A DNA stretch of 6,789 nucleotides from Gallicola sp. (GCA_012798975.1 JAAZME010000086.1:1-6789), one strand, 5' to 3'. Counted from the first letter of the stretch, positions 1-6,589 are shown. Program-made: numbers and translations. Notes: generated from the sequence alone by a model not told the origin.

Positions 1-2
1 AT

Positions 3-1025
3 AAAGTAAAACATTGGGATCGGCTGCGGTTGTTTATCGGTTCTTCGGAGATATTCTGCCGTGCTGTTCCCTTAGAAGATGAAATTCTTCAACCAGGAGA
101 AACAGGTCTTTTTCAGCTTCGATTGGAAGAGTAAATCTACTGCCGCAAAAAAGATATTTTTGTTCTTAGAAGCTACTCCCCTATTCACACTATAGGGGGC
201 GGGATGATAATCGATACTTCCTCTAAAAAACACAAATACCAAGACGAAGAAGTCATCGACAGCCTTCTTTTAAAAGAAAAAGGCGAATTAAAAGATCTTA
301 TTCTGGAGTTTTTAAGAGAACAATCTTCTACTCTGCCGAAATTAGAAGATATCAGCGCTTACACTTCTGAAAATCCGGAAAAAATAAAACAGGAACTTGA
401 TCTTCTTGTAGAAGAAGGCAAAGCAGTACACTTTTCATCTATCTATTTGGATAATTCCTACTATAAGGAATTAGGCGAGAACTTAAAGCGTATCCTTACA
501 GGATTCCATAAGCATCAGCCCTACAAAAGAGGCATGAAAAAGGAAGAACTCCGCTCTAGAATCAATCCACTGTTCAAAGGCAAGGAATACAATAGTTTTC
601 TTGAAACCTTTAAAGATCAGGGAATCGAGTTTTCCGATACTGTAAGATTCTCAGACCATGAAACATCTCTTACAAAAGAGCAGCTCCAACTTAAAACATC
701 TGTATTAAAACGGTTGGAAACTTTAGGATTTACGGATCTTCCTTCCCTTAGCAATTTTGCAGAGAGTCAGGATGAAAAAGATATCTTGGAAGGAGAGCTG
801 GGAAATCTGGTTATTGCATTAAGCGATGAGAAAATAACTCATCTTAATACCTATAAAAAAGCAAAAGAGATCGTAAAAGAACTTGTCCAAGAATCCGGCC
901 GGTTTATTCTAGCCGACTTTAGAACCGCCACCGGCTCCAGCCGTAAAATCAGCACCTTCTTTTTAGACTATATGGACAGTCAAGGTTTCACTAAAAGAAT
1001 CGAAGATTATAGAATATTATTATAA
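3..1025 (+). pseudogene. selB: selB (selenocysteine-specific elongation factor), 3' part, interrupted by an in-frame TAA
   Basis: SelB is the cytoplasmic GTPase that delivers selenocysteyl-tRNA to UGA codons marked by a SECIS hairpin. The frame is open from the left edge for 43 codons, starting KVKHWDRLRLFIGSSEIFCR and including PGETGLFQLRLEE, which is typical of the third beta-barrel domain of SelB. TAA at 132-134 then interrupts it. The next 23 codons, in the same frame, read on through VLRSYSPIHTIGGG, the conserved end of that barrel, and continue without another stop into the winged-helix C-terminal half. The two halves align with the family with no gap, so this looks like a nonsense substitution and not a frameshift. 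The absence of other damage over about 340 codons suggests a recent mutation, a sequencing error, or expression as two pieces or by readthrough. The GTPase domain lies outside the window. The SelB identification is firm; pseudogene status is not. Confidence 0.72.
204..1025 (+). CDS. selB: C-terminal winged-helix part of SelB, open reading frame downstream of the internal stop
   Basis: This 273-residue frame is the part of selB after the internal TAA, counted from the first ATG. In intact SelB proteins the C-terminal half is a string of four small winged-helix domains that bind the SECIS hairpin in the mRNA. Here residues about 25-100, 107-150, 155-220 and 225-273 are consistent with such modules (boundaries approximate). 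The best family match is the last one: residues 232-273 include FILADFRTATGSSRK, then a helix and the C-terminal strands ending RILL. It is hydrophilic, with no membrane segment. The ATG lies inside the conserved GGGMIID stretch, so it is an internal methionine and probably not a natural start. It is preceded by GGGGGCGGG immediately upstream, not a well-spaced ribosome site. If translated alone it could bind RNA but would lack the GTPase. An intrinsic terminator follows directly. Confidence 0.7.
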   Translation: MIIDTSSKKHKYQDEEVIDSLLLKEKGELKDLILEFLREQSSTLPKLEDISAYTSENPEKIKQELDLLVEEGKAVHFSSIYLDNSYYKELGENLKRILTGFHKHQPYKRGMKKEELRSRINPLFKGKEYNSFLETFKDQGIEFSDTVRFSDHETSLTKEQLQLKTSVLKRLETLGFTDLPSLSNFAESQDEKDILEGELGNLVIALSDEKITHLNTYKKAKEIVKELVQESGRFILADFRTATGSSRKISTFFLDYMDSQGFTKRIEDYRILL

Positions 1026-1031
1026 AACACT

Positions 1032-1064
1032 AAGATTGTTGCATTTTTGTAACAATCTTTTTTT
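1032..1064 (+). terminator. Intrinsic terminator of selB
   Basis: An 11-base-pair stem pairs 1032-1042 (AAGATTGTTGC) with 1049-1059 (GTAACAATCTT), with one G-U pair and a six-base loop. A run of seven T residues at 1058-1064 follows. It starts seven bases after the selB stop codon, the expected place for a Rho-independent terminator. Confidence 0.9.
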
Positions 1065-1105
1065 GTTTTATTTTTTTGGAATTATAAAATGCGGCAATTA
1101 ATTTT

Positions 1106-1131
1106 TTATAACACTATAATATATGTTATAA
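1106..1131. repeat. Inverted repeat, possible operator upstream of cstA
   Basis: Perfect eight-base arms, TTATAACA (1106-1113) and TGTTATAA (1124-1131), are separated by ten bases, so their centres are 18 bases apart, close to two helical turns. TATAAT hexamers occur within it (1115-1120) and across its right arm (1127-1132). A regulator binding here could cover a promoter. However, the region is so AT-rich that such dyads arise by chance, and it lies about 270 bases from the cstA start. Confidence 0.3.
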
Positions 1132-1352
1132 TAAAACATATATTTCTCTTTTGAATCTTTTCAATCGTTACAGTTTATTAATAGTTCCTTTTTTATATTT
1201 CTTAAAATTTCCGTCTTTTTCGTCTACTACTTCTACTCTGCTCTTTATTTTTACTCAAATTTATTAAATAAATGCAACAATATCAAGGGCTATTTACTTA
1301 TGTTTTATATTTGAAAAATAAAATAAAAAGTACTATTCTCTTTTTGTACTCA

Positions 1353-1382
1353 TTGTTAAATAATTATAAATAAGAGTATATT
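1353..1382 (+). promoter_or_regulatory. Weak candidate sigma-A promoter for cstA
   Basis: TTGTTA (1353-1358) and TATATT (1377-1382) are separated by 18 bases just before the cstA ribosome site. An overlapping alternative is TTGTAC (1344-1349) with TATAAA (1365-1370), spaced only 15 bases. Neither is strong and the surroundings are AT-rich, so the true promoter could be elsewhere in the gap. Confidence 0.25.
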
Positions 1383-1403
1383 CATTTTAAGGAGGAGAGA
1401 ACA

Positions 1404-2858
1404 ATGATACTTTTTTTAATCGGTGTTGTAATACTGATTGTTGGAGGATTTTTCTATAGCAAGATTTGCGAAAAACAAATCGAGCCTGATGATAGAATAA
1501 CTCCTGCTCAAAGCAAAGCCGACGGTTTAGATTATGTAGGAATGTCAAAACTTAAGAATCTGCTGATAGAAGTTCTTAATATAGCAGGAACAGGTCCCAT
1601 TTTAGGGCCTATACAAGGGATTCTTTTTGGCCCTGTTGCCTTTATCGCAATTCCTTTAGGAAATATCTTTGCAGGCAGTGTACATGATTACTTTAACGGC
1701 ATGATTTCTATGAGAAACGGCGGTGCACAGATCCCTCGTTTGATTCAAAAATATCTCGGCAAACCTGTAAAAGCTTTCTATAATATTGTTATCGCTATAC
1801 TGCTTTTACTTACAGGTGTAGTTTTTATCTACACTCCAGGGGATCTAATTATGACGGATATATTAAAATTAGATGCTCAGAATAATCTGATCTGGATCGT
1901 ATATGCAATTATATTTGTATATTATTTATTATCAACTATATTACCTATCGATAAAATTATCGGAAGAATCTACCCATTATTTGGAGTATTCCTCTTAGTT
2001 TCCGCAATCGGAGTTTTTATCGGAATTCTTCGTTTCGGCGGCGGTAATTTAGCCTTTGCAGATTTCGGTTTATTTGCAGATCATCCTTTTGGCCAACGTT
2101 TTATTCCGTCTTTCTTTATAACAGTTGCCTGTGGTATTTTATCCGGTTTCCACGGATCACAATCTACATTGATCTCTAGAACTGTTATGCATGAAAAAGA
2201 AGGAACTATGACTTTCTATGGCGCTATGGTTATTGAAGGTCTAATCGCTATGTGCTGGGCTGGCGGGGCAATGATTCTCTTCTCTTCCGGACAAGCTGCA
2301 TTAGATACAAGCGCAACGTTAATGGTAGGTCAGATTTCTAGAGCCTTTATGGGAAATATCGGCGGCCTTCTTGCAGTTATCGGAGTTATCGTACTTCCAA
2401 TCACAAGCGGTGATACCTCTTTTAGAGCTTTGCGTTTAATCATCGCAGAAGAATTCAATATCAGCCAAAAAGAAGCAAAAAACAGAATTGCTATCGCAAT
2501 TGGGATTTTTATTCCAGCTCTGATTATTCTTTTCTTTGCTAAAACAGATCCGCAAGGATTTAATAAACTATGGAGATATTTCGGATTCACAAATCAATTT
2601 GTTGCAATATTTGCATTAGCAATGGCGACATCTTATCTTTATGTTAATAAGAAAGCTTATTTGATGACACATATTCCAGGCATCTTCTACACCTTTATCG
2701 TTTTTGCCTTTATCTTAGCAGAACAAGATATCGGACTGGGAATTGATTATACCATCAGTTTAATCATCGCCGCAGTGCTTGCTCTTGTATACGGTTTTGG
2801 TGTTATCAAAATTGCAAAGAATCGAAAAGAAGTTATCCCAACCATCCATCTAGAATAG
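1404..2858 (+). CDS. cstA: CstA-family carbon starvation / peptide or pyruvate transporter, short form
   Basis: This is a 484-residue polytopic membrane protein of the CstA family, whose studied members in enteric bacteria import peptides (CstA) or pyruvate (BtsT/YjiY). Family-like stretches are VLNIAGTGPILGPIQG (57-72), GSVHDYFNGMISMRNGG (91-107), ACGILSGFHGSQSTLISRT (242-260), GDTSFRALRLI (336-346) and FGFTNQFVAIFAL (393-405). Hydrophobic spans lie near 1-18, 66-92, 122-144, 162-182, 188-208, 235-250, 272-295, 313-334, 361-379, 396-415, 422-440 and 447-470. It is well below the roughly 700 residues of the E. coli proteins, but a form near 480 residues is a recognised shorter type, so I do not read it as truncated. 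The start is supported by AAGGAGG (1389-1395), eight bases before the ATG. It is a single-gene unit with its own terminator. The substrate is not readable from sequence. Confidence 0.9.
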   Translation: MILFLIGVVILIVGGFFYSKICEKQIEPDDRITPAQSKADGLDYVGMSKLKNLLIEVLNIAGTGPILGPIQGILFGPVAFIAIPLGNIFAGSVHDYFNGMISMRNGGAQIPRLIQKYLGKPVKAFYNIVIAILLLLTGVVFIYTPGDLIMTDILKLDAQNNLIWIVYAIIFVYYLLSTILPIDKIIGRIYPLFGVFLLVSAIGVFIGILRFGGGNLAFADFGLFADHPFGQRFIPSFFITVACGILSGFHGSQSTLISRTVMHEKEGTMTFYGAMVIEGLIAMCWAGGAMILFSSGQAALDTSATLMVGQISRAFMGNIGGLLAVIGVIVLPITSGDTSFRALRLIIAEEFNISQKEAKNRIAIAIGIFIPALIILFFAKTDPQGFNKLWRYFGFTNQFVAIFALAMATSYLYVNKKAYLMTHIPGIFYTFIVFAFILAEQDIGLGIDYTISLIIAAVLALVYGFGVIKIAKNRKEVIPTIHLE

Positions 2859-2866
2859 AATAACCC

Positions 2867-2900
2867 AAAGACCTATTGCCAAAGTGCAATAGGTCTTTTT
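2867..2900 (+). terminator. Intrinsic terminator of cstA
   Basis: A perfect 13-base-pair stem pairs AAAGACCTATTGC (2867-2879) with GCAATAGGTCTTT (2886-2898) around a six-base loop, and T residues continue to 2900. It begins eight bases after the cstA stop. The complementary strand also has a short U-tailed form, but the main direction is plus. Confidence 0.92.
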
Positions 2901-3150
2901 CTATGTCCTTTCTAAATCTTCATTGAGAAACAATCTCCATATTTCTGCCAGCCCTATGTTCTAGACCCTGTAGCCTACAATCTATCTTCTATTTGACTTT
3001 TGATCTAGGAAGTTTTAAGCTTTTGGATTTCTTAGTTTCAATACTTTCACGATACTCAAAAGGTCTTAGTTTCCAATCCTAGGAGAGGATGAAGGGCGCC
3101 TAAGCCCCCTCAGGAAATCCCGGCTAGATGCTAAGTTTCTGAAGCAGAAC
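2901..3150. other. Gene-free spacer between convergent units, with a locally GC-rich, hairpin-forming element
   Basis: About 250 bases between two terminators that face each other. All frames on both strands are broken by stops, so I see no gene. Bases about 3075-3125 are clearly richer in GC than the surrounding spacer. GGATTTC (3025-3031) can pair with GAAATCC (3114-3120), enclosing two small hairpins: ATCCT/AGGAT (3076-3080 with 3086-3090) and GGGC/GCCC (3094-3097 with 3104-3107). An alternative stem pairs TCAGGAAA (3111-3118) with TTTCTGA (3136-3142). CTTAGTTTC occurs at 3031 and 3065, and CTAAGTTTC at 3131. It matches no riboswitch or known RNA that I recognise. It could be a dispersed intergenic repeat, an unknown RNA, or decayed sequence. 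Confidence 0.4.
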
Positions 3151-3178
3151 AAAAAAAGAACCCCCGAAGGGATTCTTT
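3151..3178 (-). terminator. Intrinsic terminator of the liv operon
   Basis: Read on the minus strand, a ten-base-pair stem (3178-3169 with 3164-3155, one U-G pair) is capped by a UUCG tetraloop closed by C-G, an exceptionally stable loop. Uridines 3157-3151 form the lower stem and tail. The stem overlaps the livF stop codon, so termination occurs right at the end of the operon. Confidence 0.92.
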
Positions 3179-3890
3179 ATGCTCCAAGATATGCTTTTTT
3201 TACATCTTCATTTTCAGCTAATTCTTTTGCTGGTCCTTCCATACCGATTCTTCCTGTTTCGATAACATAAGCACGATCCGCAATAGATAGAGCCATTCTG
3301 GCATTTTGTTCGACGAGTAGGATCGTCGTTCCTTTTTTGTTTAGTTCAACTATCGTTTTAAATATTTCCTTTACAAATAAAGGCGATAATCCCATAGAGG
3401 GTTCATCTAAAATCAAAAGTTTTGGTCGAGACATTACAGCTCTTCCCATGGCAAGCATCTGCTGCTCGCCTCCGGATAACGTTCCTGCAAGCTGCTGCTT
3501 TCGTTCTCTCATACGAGGGAAAATATCGTAAAAACGCTTACGATTTGCTTTAAGGCCCTCTGCCGTATCTTTTACTGTAAAAGCGCCTAAACGTACATTA
3601 TCGCTAACAGAAAGCTGAGAAAAGACCCTTCTTCCTTCCGGAACTTGGGCGATACCCATTTTTACAATATTATGGGCTCTCTCTTTTGTAATATCTTTTC
3701 CGTTAAAAAGAATCGTACCAGTCTTTGGTCGGATAATTCCAGAGATTGTTTGAAGTGTTGTTGTTTTTCCAGCACCATTTGCACCGATAAGGGAAACAAT
3801 CTCTCCCTCTTCTACTTTTAGACTAACATCTTTTATTGCGTGGATATTTCCATAATAAACATTAAGCCCGTTGATTTCCAAGACAGACAT
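3177..3890 (-). CDS. livF: Branched-chain amino acid ABC transporter, ATP-binding protein LivF
   Basis: LivF is one of the two cytoplasmic ATPases that power uptake of leucine, isoleucine and valine through LivH-LivM. The 237-residue length is normal for the family. The Walker A motif GANGAGKT is at residues 36-43, the Q-loop glutamine at 82 followed by the LivF-like VPEGRRVF, the signature LSGGEQQ at 138-144 and Walker B LLILDEP at 158-164, with catalytic Glu163. The switch position reads VEQN, with Gln195 where many ABC ATPases have His; this is usual in LivF. It is the last gene of the operon. Its ATG shares one base with the livG stop codon (TAATG), and AGGAGG lies seven bases before the ATG, within the end of livG, so translation is probably coupled. 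Family identity is firm. Related systems carry amides, urea or other amino acids, so the substrate is inferred. Confidence 0.95.
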   Translation of the reverse strand: MSVLEINGLNVYYGNIHAIKDVSLKVEEGEIVSLIGANGAGKTTTLQTISGIIRPKTGTILFNGKDITKERAHNIVKMGIAQVPEGRRVFSQLSVSDNVRLGAFTVKDTAEGLKANRKRFYDIFPRMRERKQQLAGTLSGGEQQMLAMGRAVMSRPKLLILDEPSMGLSPLFVKEIFKTIVELNKKGTTILLVEQNARMALSIADRAYVIETGRIGMEGPAKELAENEDVKKAYLGA

Positions 3891-4711
3891 TATTTCACCT
3901 CCTCTGTTTCTTCAACCTTATCTTCCAACTCCTCGGCATCTTCGGCAGTTCCCAAGTAAGCTGTTACTACACGGGGATCATTTACTGTTTCGATCGGATC
4001 TCCCTGAGCGATAATCTTTCCATGGTCCAGCACTATGATTCTTTCGCAGATTCCAAGAACGAGTTTCATATCGTGTTCGATTAGAAGAATAGAGATATTG
4101 AATTTATCGCGGATCAGCCGGATTGTTTCCATAAGTTCCTCAGTTTCTTTCGGATTCATCCCTGCAGCCGGTTCATCTAACAAAAGCAGCTTCGGCTTTG
4201 TAGACATGGCTCTCGCAATTTCAAGTTTTCTCTGCTGTCCATAGGGAAGATTCTCCGCGTCCACATCTGCATATTGATCAAGATCGAATATACTCAACAG
4301 CTTTAAGGCTTCTTCTCTTTCTCTCTTTTCTTCCTTCCAAAAGGCCGGAAGCCGGAAAGCGCCAGTAAGAGGCTTATATTCCATGTTGAAATTGTTAGCC
4401 ACGATTACATTATCGAGTACCGACATTTTGCTAAACAGGCGGATATTTTGGAATGTTCGGGCGATTCCGCTTTGCACTAGTTTATAAGTGTGGACTTTAT
4501 CGACATTCTTTCCGTCAAATTCATACTCTCCAGAAGTCGGAGTATAGACACCGGTAAGTATATTAAAAACAGTAGTTTTACCTGCTCCATTCGGTCCGAT
4601 CAGCCCTACAAGTTCATTTTGTCCGATTTCCATATTAAAATGATCTACCGCTGTAAGTCCGCCGAAAACGATGGATATATCTTTTGCTCTTAAAACTTTT
4701 TCATTACTCAC
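3890..4711 (-). CDS. livG: Branched-chain amino acid ABC transporter, ATP-binding protein LivG
   Basis: LivG is the partner ATPase of LivF. Among 273 residues, Walker A GPNGAGKT is at 39-46, the Q-loop glutamine at 88 in the LivG-like ARTFQNIRLF, the family-type signature LPYGQQR at 155-161 in place of LSGGQ, Walker B LLLLDEP at 175-181 with catalytic Glu180, and the switch histidine at 213 in IEHD. The C-terminus carries an acidic tail from about residue 254, rich in Glu and Asp and somewhat beyond the usual family end. Translation starts at GTG (4711-4709), supported by AGGAGG eight bases upstream inside the end of livM. The first eight bases overlap livM, whose stop lies within the livG start region, so the two are probably coupled. 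LivG normally pairs with LivF as an asymmetric dimer under LivH-LivM. Substrate is assigned by family and operon content. Confidence 0.95.
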   Translation of the reverse strand: MSNEKVLRAKDISIVFGGLTAVDHFNMEIGQNELVGLIGPNGAGKTTVFNILTGVYTPTSGEYEFDGKNVDKVHTYKLVQSGIARTFQNIRLFSKMSVLDNVIVANNFNMEYKPLTGAFRLPAFWKEEKREREEALKLLSIFDLDQYADVDAENLPYGQQRKLEIARAMSTKPKLLLLDEPAAGMNPKETEELMETIRLIRDKFNISILLIEHDMKLVLGICERIIVLDHGKIIAQGDPIETVNDPRVVTAYLGTAEDAEELEDKVEETEEVK

Positions 4712-5687
4712 GTAGTTCTCCTCCTTCCTTCTTTTTCCTATTTCTAAATTTGTTTACAAATTTTGTAATGTGGAATTCTTTTCTGCCTAGAAGGCCTGAC
4801 GGACGGAAAATCATCATTATAATCAAAATCAAAGAGTAGATGATCATACGATAATCGTTAAATCCTCGAAGCATTTCCGGCAAAATAGTCAATACTGTAG
4901 CAGAAATTGTTGCACCGGTAAAAGAACCCATTCCGCCAAGTACTACCATTACTAATATATTGATTGAATAGTTGAAATCAAATTGTTTCGCATTTAAAAC
5001 ACCCATCTGATGAGCGTACATTCCCCCGGCAATTCCTGCAAAAACTGCTGAAATTACAAAGGCAAACACTTTATAATACGTTGTATTGATCCCTACGGAG
5101 TCGCTGGCAATTTCATCCTCTCGAATAGCAAGAATTGCTCTTCCGTGTCGGCTGGTCATCATAGAATACATAAAAGCTACAGATGCTGCCATCAGGATAA
5201 AAAATACTGTAAAGTTTTGGAATCTTGGAATTCCAGACAACCCTTGTGCTCCTCCCGTAAAATCAAAGAACTCGATTAGAACACGGATGATCTCCCCAAA
5301 AGCTAATGTAATAATCGCAAGATAATCTCCTCTTAGCCGAAGTCCTGGAATACCGATGATAACACCTACGATTCCCGCAACGATTCCAGCGATTACCAGG
5401 GAAATCAAAAATCCAGGCAATCCGTCAACAATATGAGCTTTTGAGAACAATCCTGCTGCATAGGCACCGATAGACATAAACCCGGCATGTCCTAATGTTA
5501 TCTGTCCCAGTGTACCTACAGTAACATTAAGACTGACTGCGAGAATAATATTGATGCAGATCAGATTTATAAGAGACGACCAATAACGAGATAACAATCC
5601 AGCAGACATTAGAGAGAATACAATCGCATAAACAACAGCTAAAACAACCACTGTCAATATATAGATCTGTTTTTTATTCTTTGGCAT
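4704..5687 (-). CDS. livM: Branched-chain amino acid ABC transporter, permease LivM
   Basis: LivM is one of the two integral membrane subunits forming the uptake channel. The protein has 327 residues and starts MPKNKKQ, a basic N-terminus before the first hydrophobic span. Membrane segments are visible near 9-28, 36-58, 66-82, 92-114, 124-140, 159-176, 207-228, 241-256, 260-274 and 280-296. Family landmarks are TLGQITLGHAGFMSIGAYAA (59-78), GIPGLRLRGDYLAIITLAFG (112-131), the cytoplasmic coupling loop AIREDEIASDSVGIN (187-201), GGMGSFTGAT (251-260) and RPSGLLGR (295-302). The C-terminal tail, about residues 303-327, is strongly basic and then acidic. Only one base separates its ATG from the livH stop codon, and its end overlaps livG by eight bases, so it sits in a tightly coupled operon. 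An AAGGTG sequence before the start is a weak, closely spaced ribosome site. Confidence 0.94.
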   Translation of the reverse strand: MPKNKKQIYILTVVVLAVVYAIVFSLMSAGLLSRYWSSLINLICINIILAVSLNVTVGTLGQITLGHAGFMSIGAYAAGLFSKAHIVDGLPGFLISLVIAGIVAGIVGVIIGIPGLRLRGDYLAIITLAFGEIIRVLIEFFDFTGGAQGLSGIPRFQNFTVFFILMAASVAFMYSMMTSRHGRAILAIREDEIASDSVGINTTYYKVFAFVISAVFAGIAGGMYAHQMGVLNAKQFDFNYSINILVMVVLGGMGSFTGATISATVLTILPEMLRGFNDYRMIIYSLILIIMMIFRPSGLLGRKEFHITKFVNKFRNRKKKEGGELRE

Positions 5688-5688
5688 A

Positions 5689-6573
5689 CTACACCTTCTC
5701 TCTTTTGTTTTTGCCTAAAAGACCAGTTGGTTTTACTAATAAGACCACAATCAAAATACCAAATACAAAGGCATCTCGTAATTGTGTGGATATATAGGCC
5801 ATCGTTAAGGCTTCTACAATTCCTAGAATAAATCCTCCAAGCACAGCCCCTGGAATAATTCCGATCCCTCCAAGAACCGCTGCAACAAAGGCTTTAATTC
5901 CAAGCATTGAACCCATAGTCGGCTGAATCTGCGGATAACTTGATAGATAAAGAATAGATCCAACTGCTGCTAGTGCACTTCCGATAGCGAATGTTAATGA
6001 AATCGCTGTATCGATATTAATCCCTACAAGTTTTGCTGCCGTTGCATCTTCACTGGTAGCCACCATAGCTTTTCCGTATTTTGTCTTTTTCATAAATAGC
6101 TGAAGCAGAATGGTTAAAGCAATCGTTACAACGATAGTGATAAATATATTAAAGATGATCGATAATTCTCCTATATGCAGCGGTTCCATTTCGAACACGC
6201 TTGGAAAAGGTCTTGCTCCTGTTCCGATATATTTCATCGCTAAATTCTGCAATAATAAGCTGACTCCGATAGCTGTAATCAAGGCAGAGATTCTAGGAGA
6301 ATTTCTTAAAGGTTTATAGGCTAATCTCTCTATTAATGTCCCCAAAATTGTACAAAAGATTACAGCTGGAAGCACTGAAGCCCAAACCGGCAATCCCATT
6401 GAATTTAAAAGGGGAATGCTGAACAATGCAACATACGAGCCCACCATCAGGATATCTCCGTGAGCAAAGTTGATTAGTTTTGCAATTCCATAAACCATTG
6501 TATATCCCAATGCCACTAAAGCGTAAATACTGCCAAGCTGGAGTCCATTAATTATTTGAAGTATGAATTTCAA
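5689..6573 (-). CDS. livH: Branched-chain amino acid ABC transporter, permease LivH
   Basis: LivH is the other membrane subunit of the transporter. I place the start at TTG (6573-6571), giving 294 residues beginning (M)KFILQIINGLQLGSIYALV, because a perfect AGGAGG (6585-6580) sits six bases before it and family members usually begin at this point. The frame stays open to GTG at 6606 and ATG at 6588, but those starts lie in or beside a strong hairpin and the extra 5-11 residues do not resemble the family. Landmarks, numbered from TTG, are LINFAHGDILMVGSYVA (33-49), the coupling loop SEDATAAKLVGIN (174-186), VLGGIGIIPGAVLGG (233-247) and KPTGLLGK (281-288). About eight hydrophobic spans are visible. 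It follows livK after 57 bases and is followed by livM after one base. Confidence 0.93.
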   Translation of the reverse strand: MKFILQIINGLQLGSIYALVALGYTMVYGIAKLINFAHGDILMVGSYVALFSIPLLNSMGLPVWASVLPAVIFCTILGTLIERLAYKPLRNSPRISALITAIGVSLLLQNLAMKYIGTGARPFPSVFEMEPLHIGELSIIFNIFITIVVTIALTILLQLFMKKTKYGKAMVATSEDATAAKLVGINIDTAISLTFAIGSALAAVGSILYLSSYPQIQPTMGSMLGIKAFVAAVLGGIGIIPGAVLGGFILGIVEALTMAYISTQLRDAFVFGILIVVLLVKPTGLLGKNKREKV

Positions 6574-6579
6574 AATTTT

Positions 6580-6585
6580 CCTCCT
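6580..6585 (-). promoter_or_regulatory. Ribosome binding site that decides the livH start
   Basis: AGGAGG on the minus strand lies six bases before TTG at 6573-6571. It falls inside the longer reading frame that starts at GTG 6606 or ATG 6588, where it would be coding for Arg-Arg, so its presence argues for the TTG start. It lies four bases downstream of the hairpin at 6590-6623, so the site itself is left unpaired. Confidence 0.7.
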
Positions 6586-6589
6586 CATG

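Larger units (their letters stand above)
1065..1388. other. AT-rich intergenic gap between selB and cstA, no gene seen
   Basis: About 320 bases with very low GC and no convincing gene. It lies between the selB terminator and the cstA ribosome site, so it must hold the cstA promoter and any control sites. I see an inverted repeat at 1106-1131, a smaller dyad TTGAA-N4-TTCAA at 1151-1164, several TATAAT-like hexamers, and a pyrimidine-rich stretch at about 1185-1255. The last gives a 28-codon purine-rich frame on the minus strand without a start codon. No riboswitch or T-box motif was recognised. Confidence 0.6.

Noticed and set aside
120..204. Frameshift as the cause of the selB interruption
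   Set aside because: The conserved residues before and after the TAA are in the same frame and align without insertion or deletion, so a base substitution explains it.
1149..1166. TTGAA-N4-TTCAA dyad considered as a CcpA (cre) site upstream of cstA
   Set aside because: It lacks the central CG and other fixed bases of the cre consensus; short dyads are expected in such AT-rich DNA.
2330..2590. 86-codon open frame on the minus strand inside cstA
   Set aside because: It lies wholly opposite strongly conserved CstA coding sequence, has no ribosome site and resembles no known protein; it is a shadow of cstA.
1404..2858. cstA considered as truncated because it is about 200 residues shorter than E. 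coli CstA
   Set aside because: It has a strong ribosome site, a complete run of membrane spans, a clean stop and a terminator; a short form of about this size is a known family type.
3031..3139. Possible CRISPR remnant, because ATTGAAAC-like and GGAAAC sequences recur on the minus strand
   Set aside because: The repeated part is only nine bases and the period is about 34, too short for repeat plus spacer; no cas genes are nearby.
3306..3311. LivF has Gln195 in place of the ABC switch histidine
   Set aside because: VEQN at this position is usual in LivF proteins and does not indicate an inactive ATPase.
4229..4249. LivG signature LPYGQQR differs from the canonical LSGGQ
   Set aside because: This variant is typical for LivG family members, so it is not a defect.
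4035..4693. Plus-strand open frames of 67-69 codons opposite livG (similar ones occur opposite livF, livM and livH)
   Set aside because: They run antisense to genes with clear family motifs, lack ribosome sites and have shadow-like composition.
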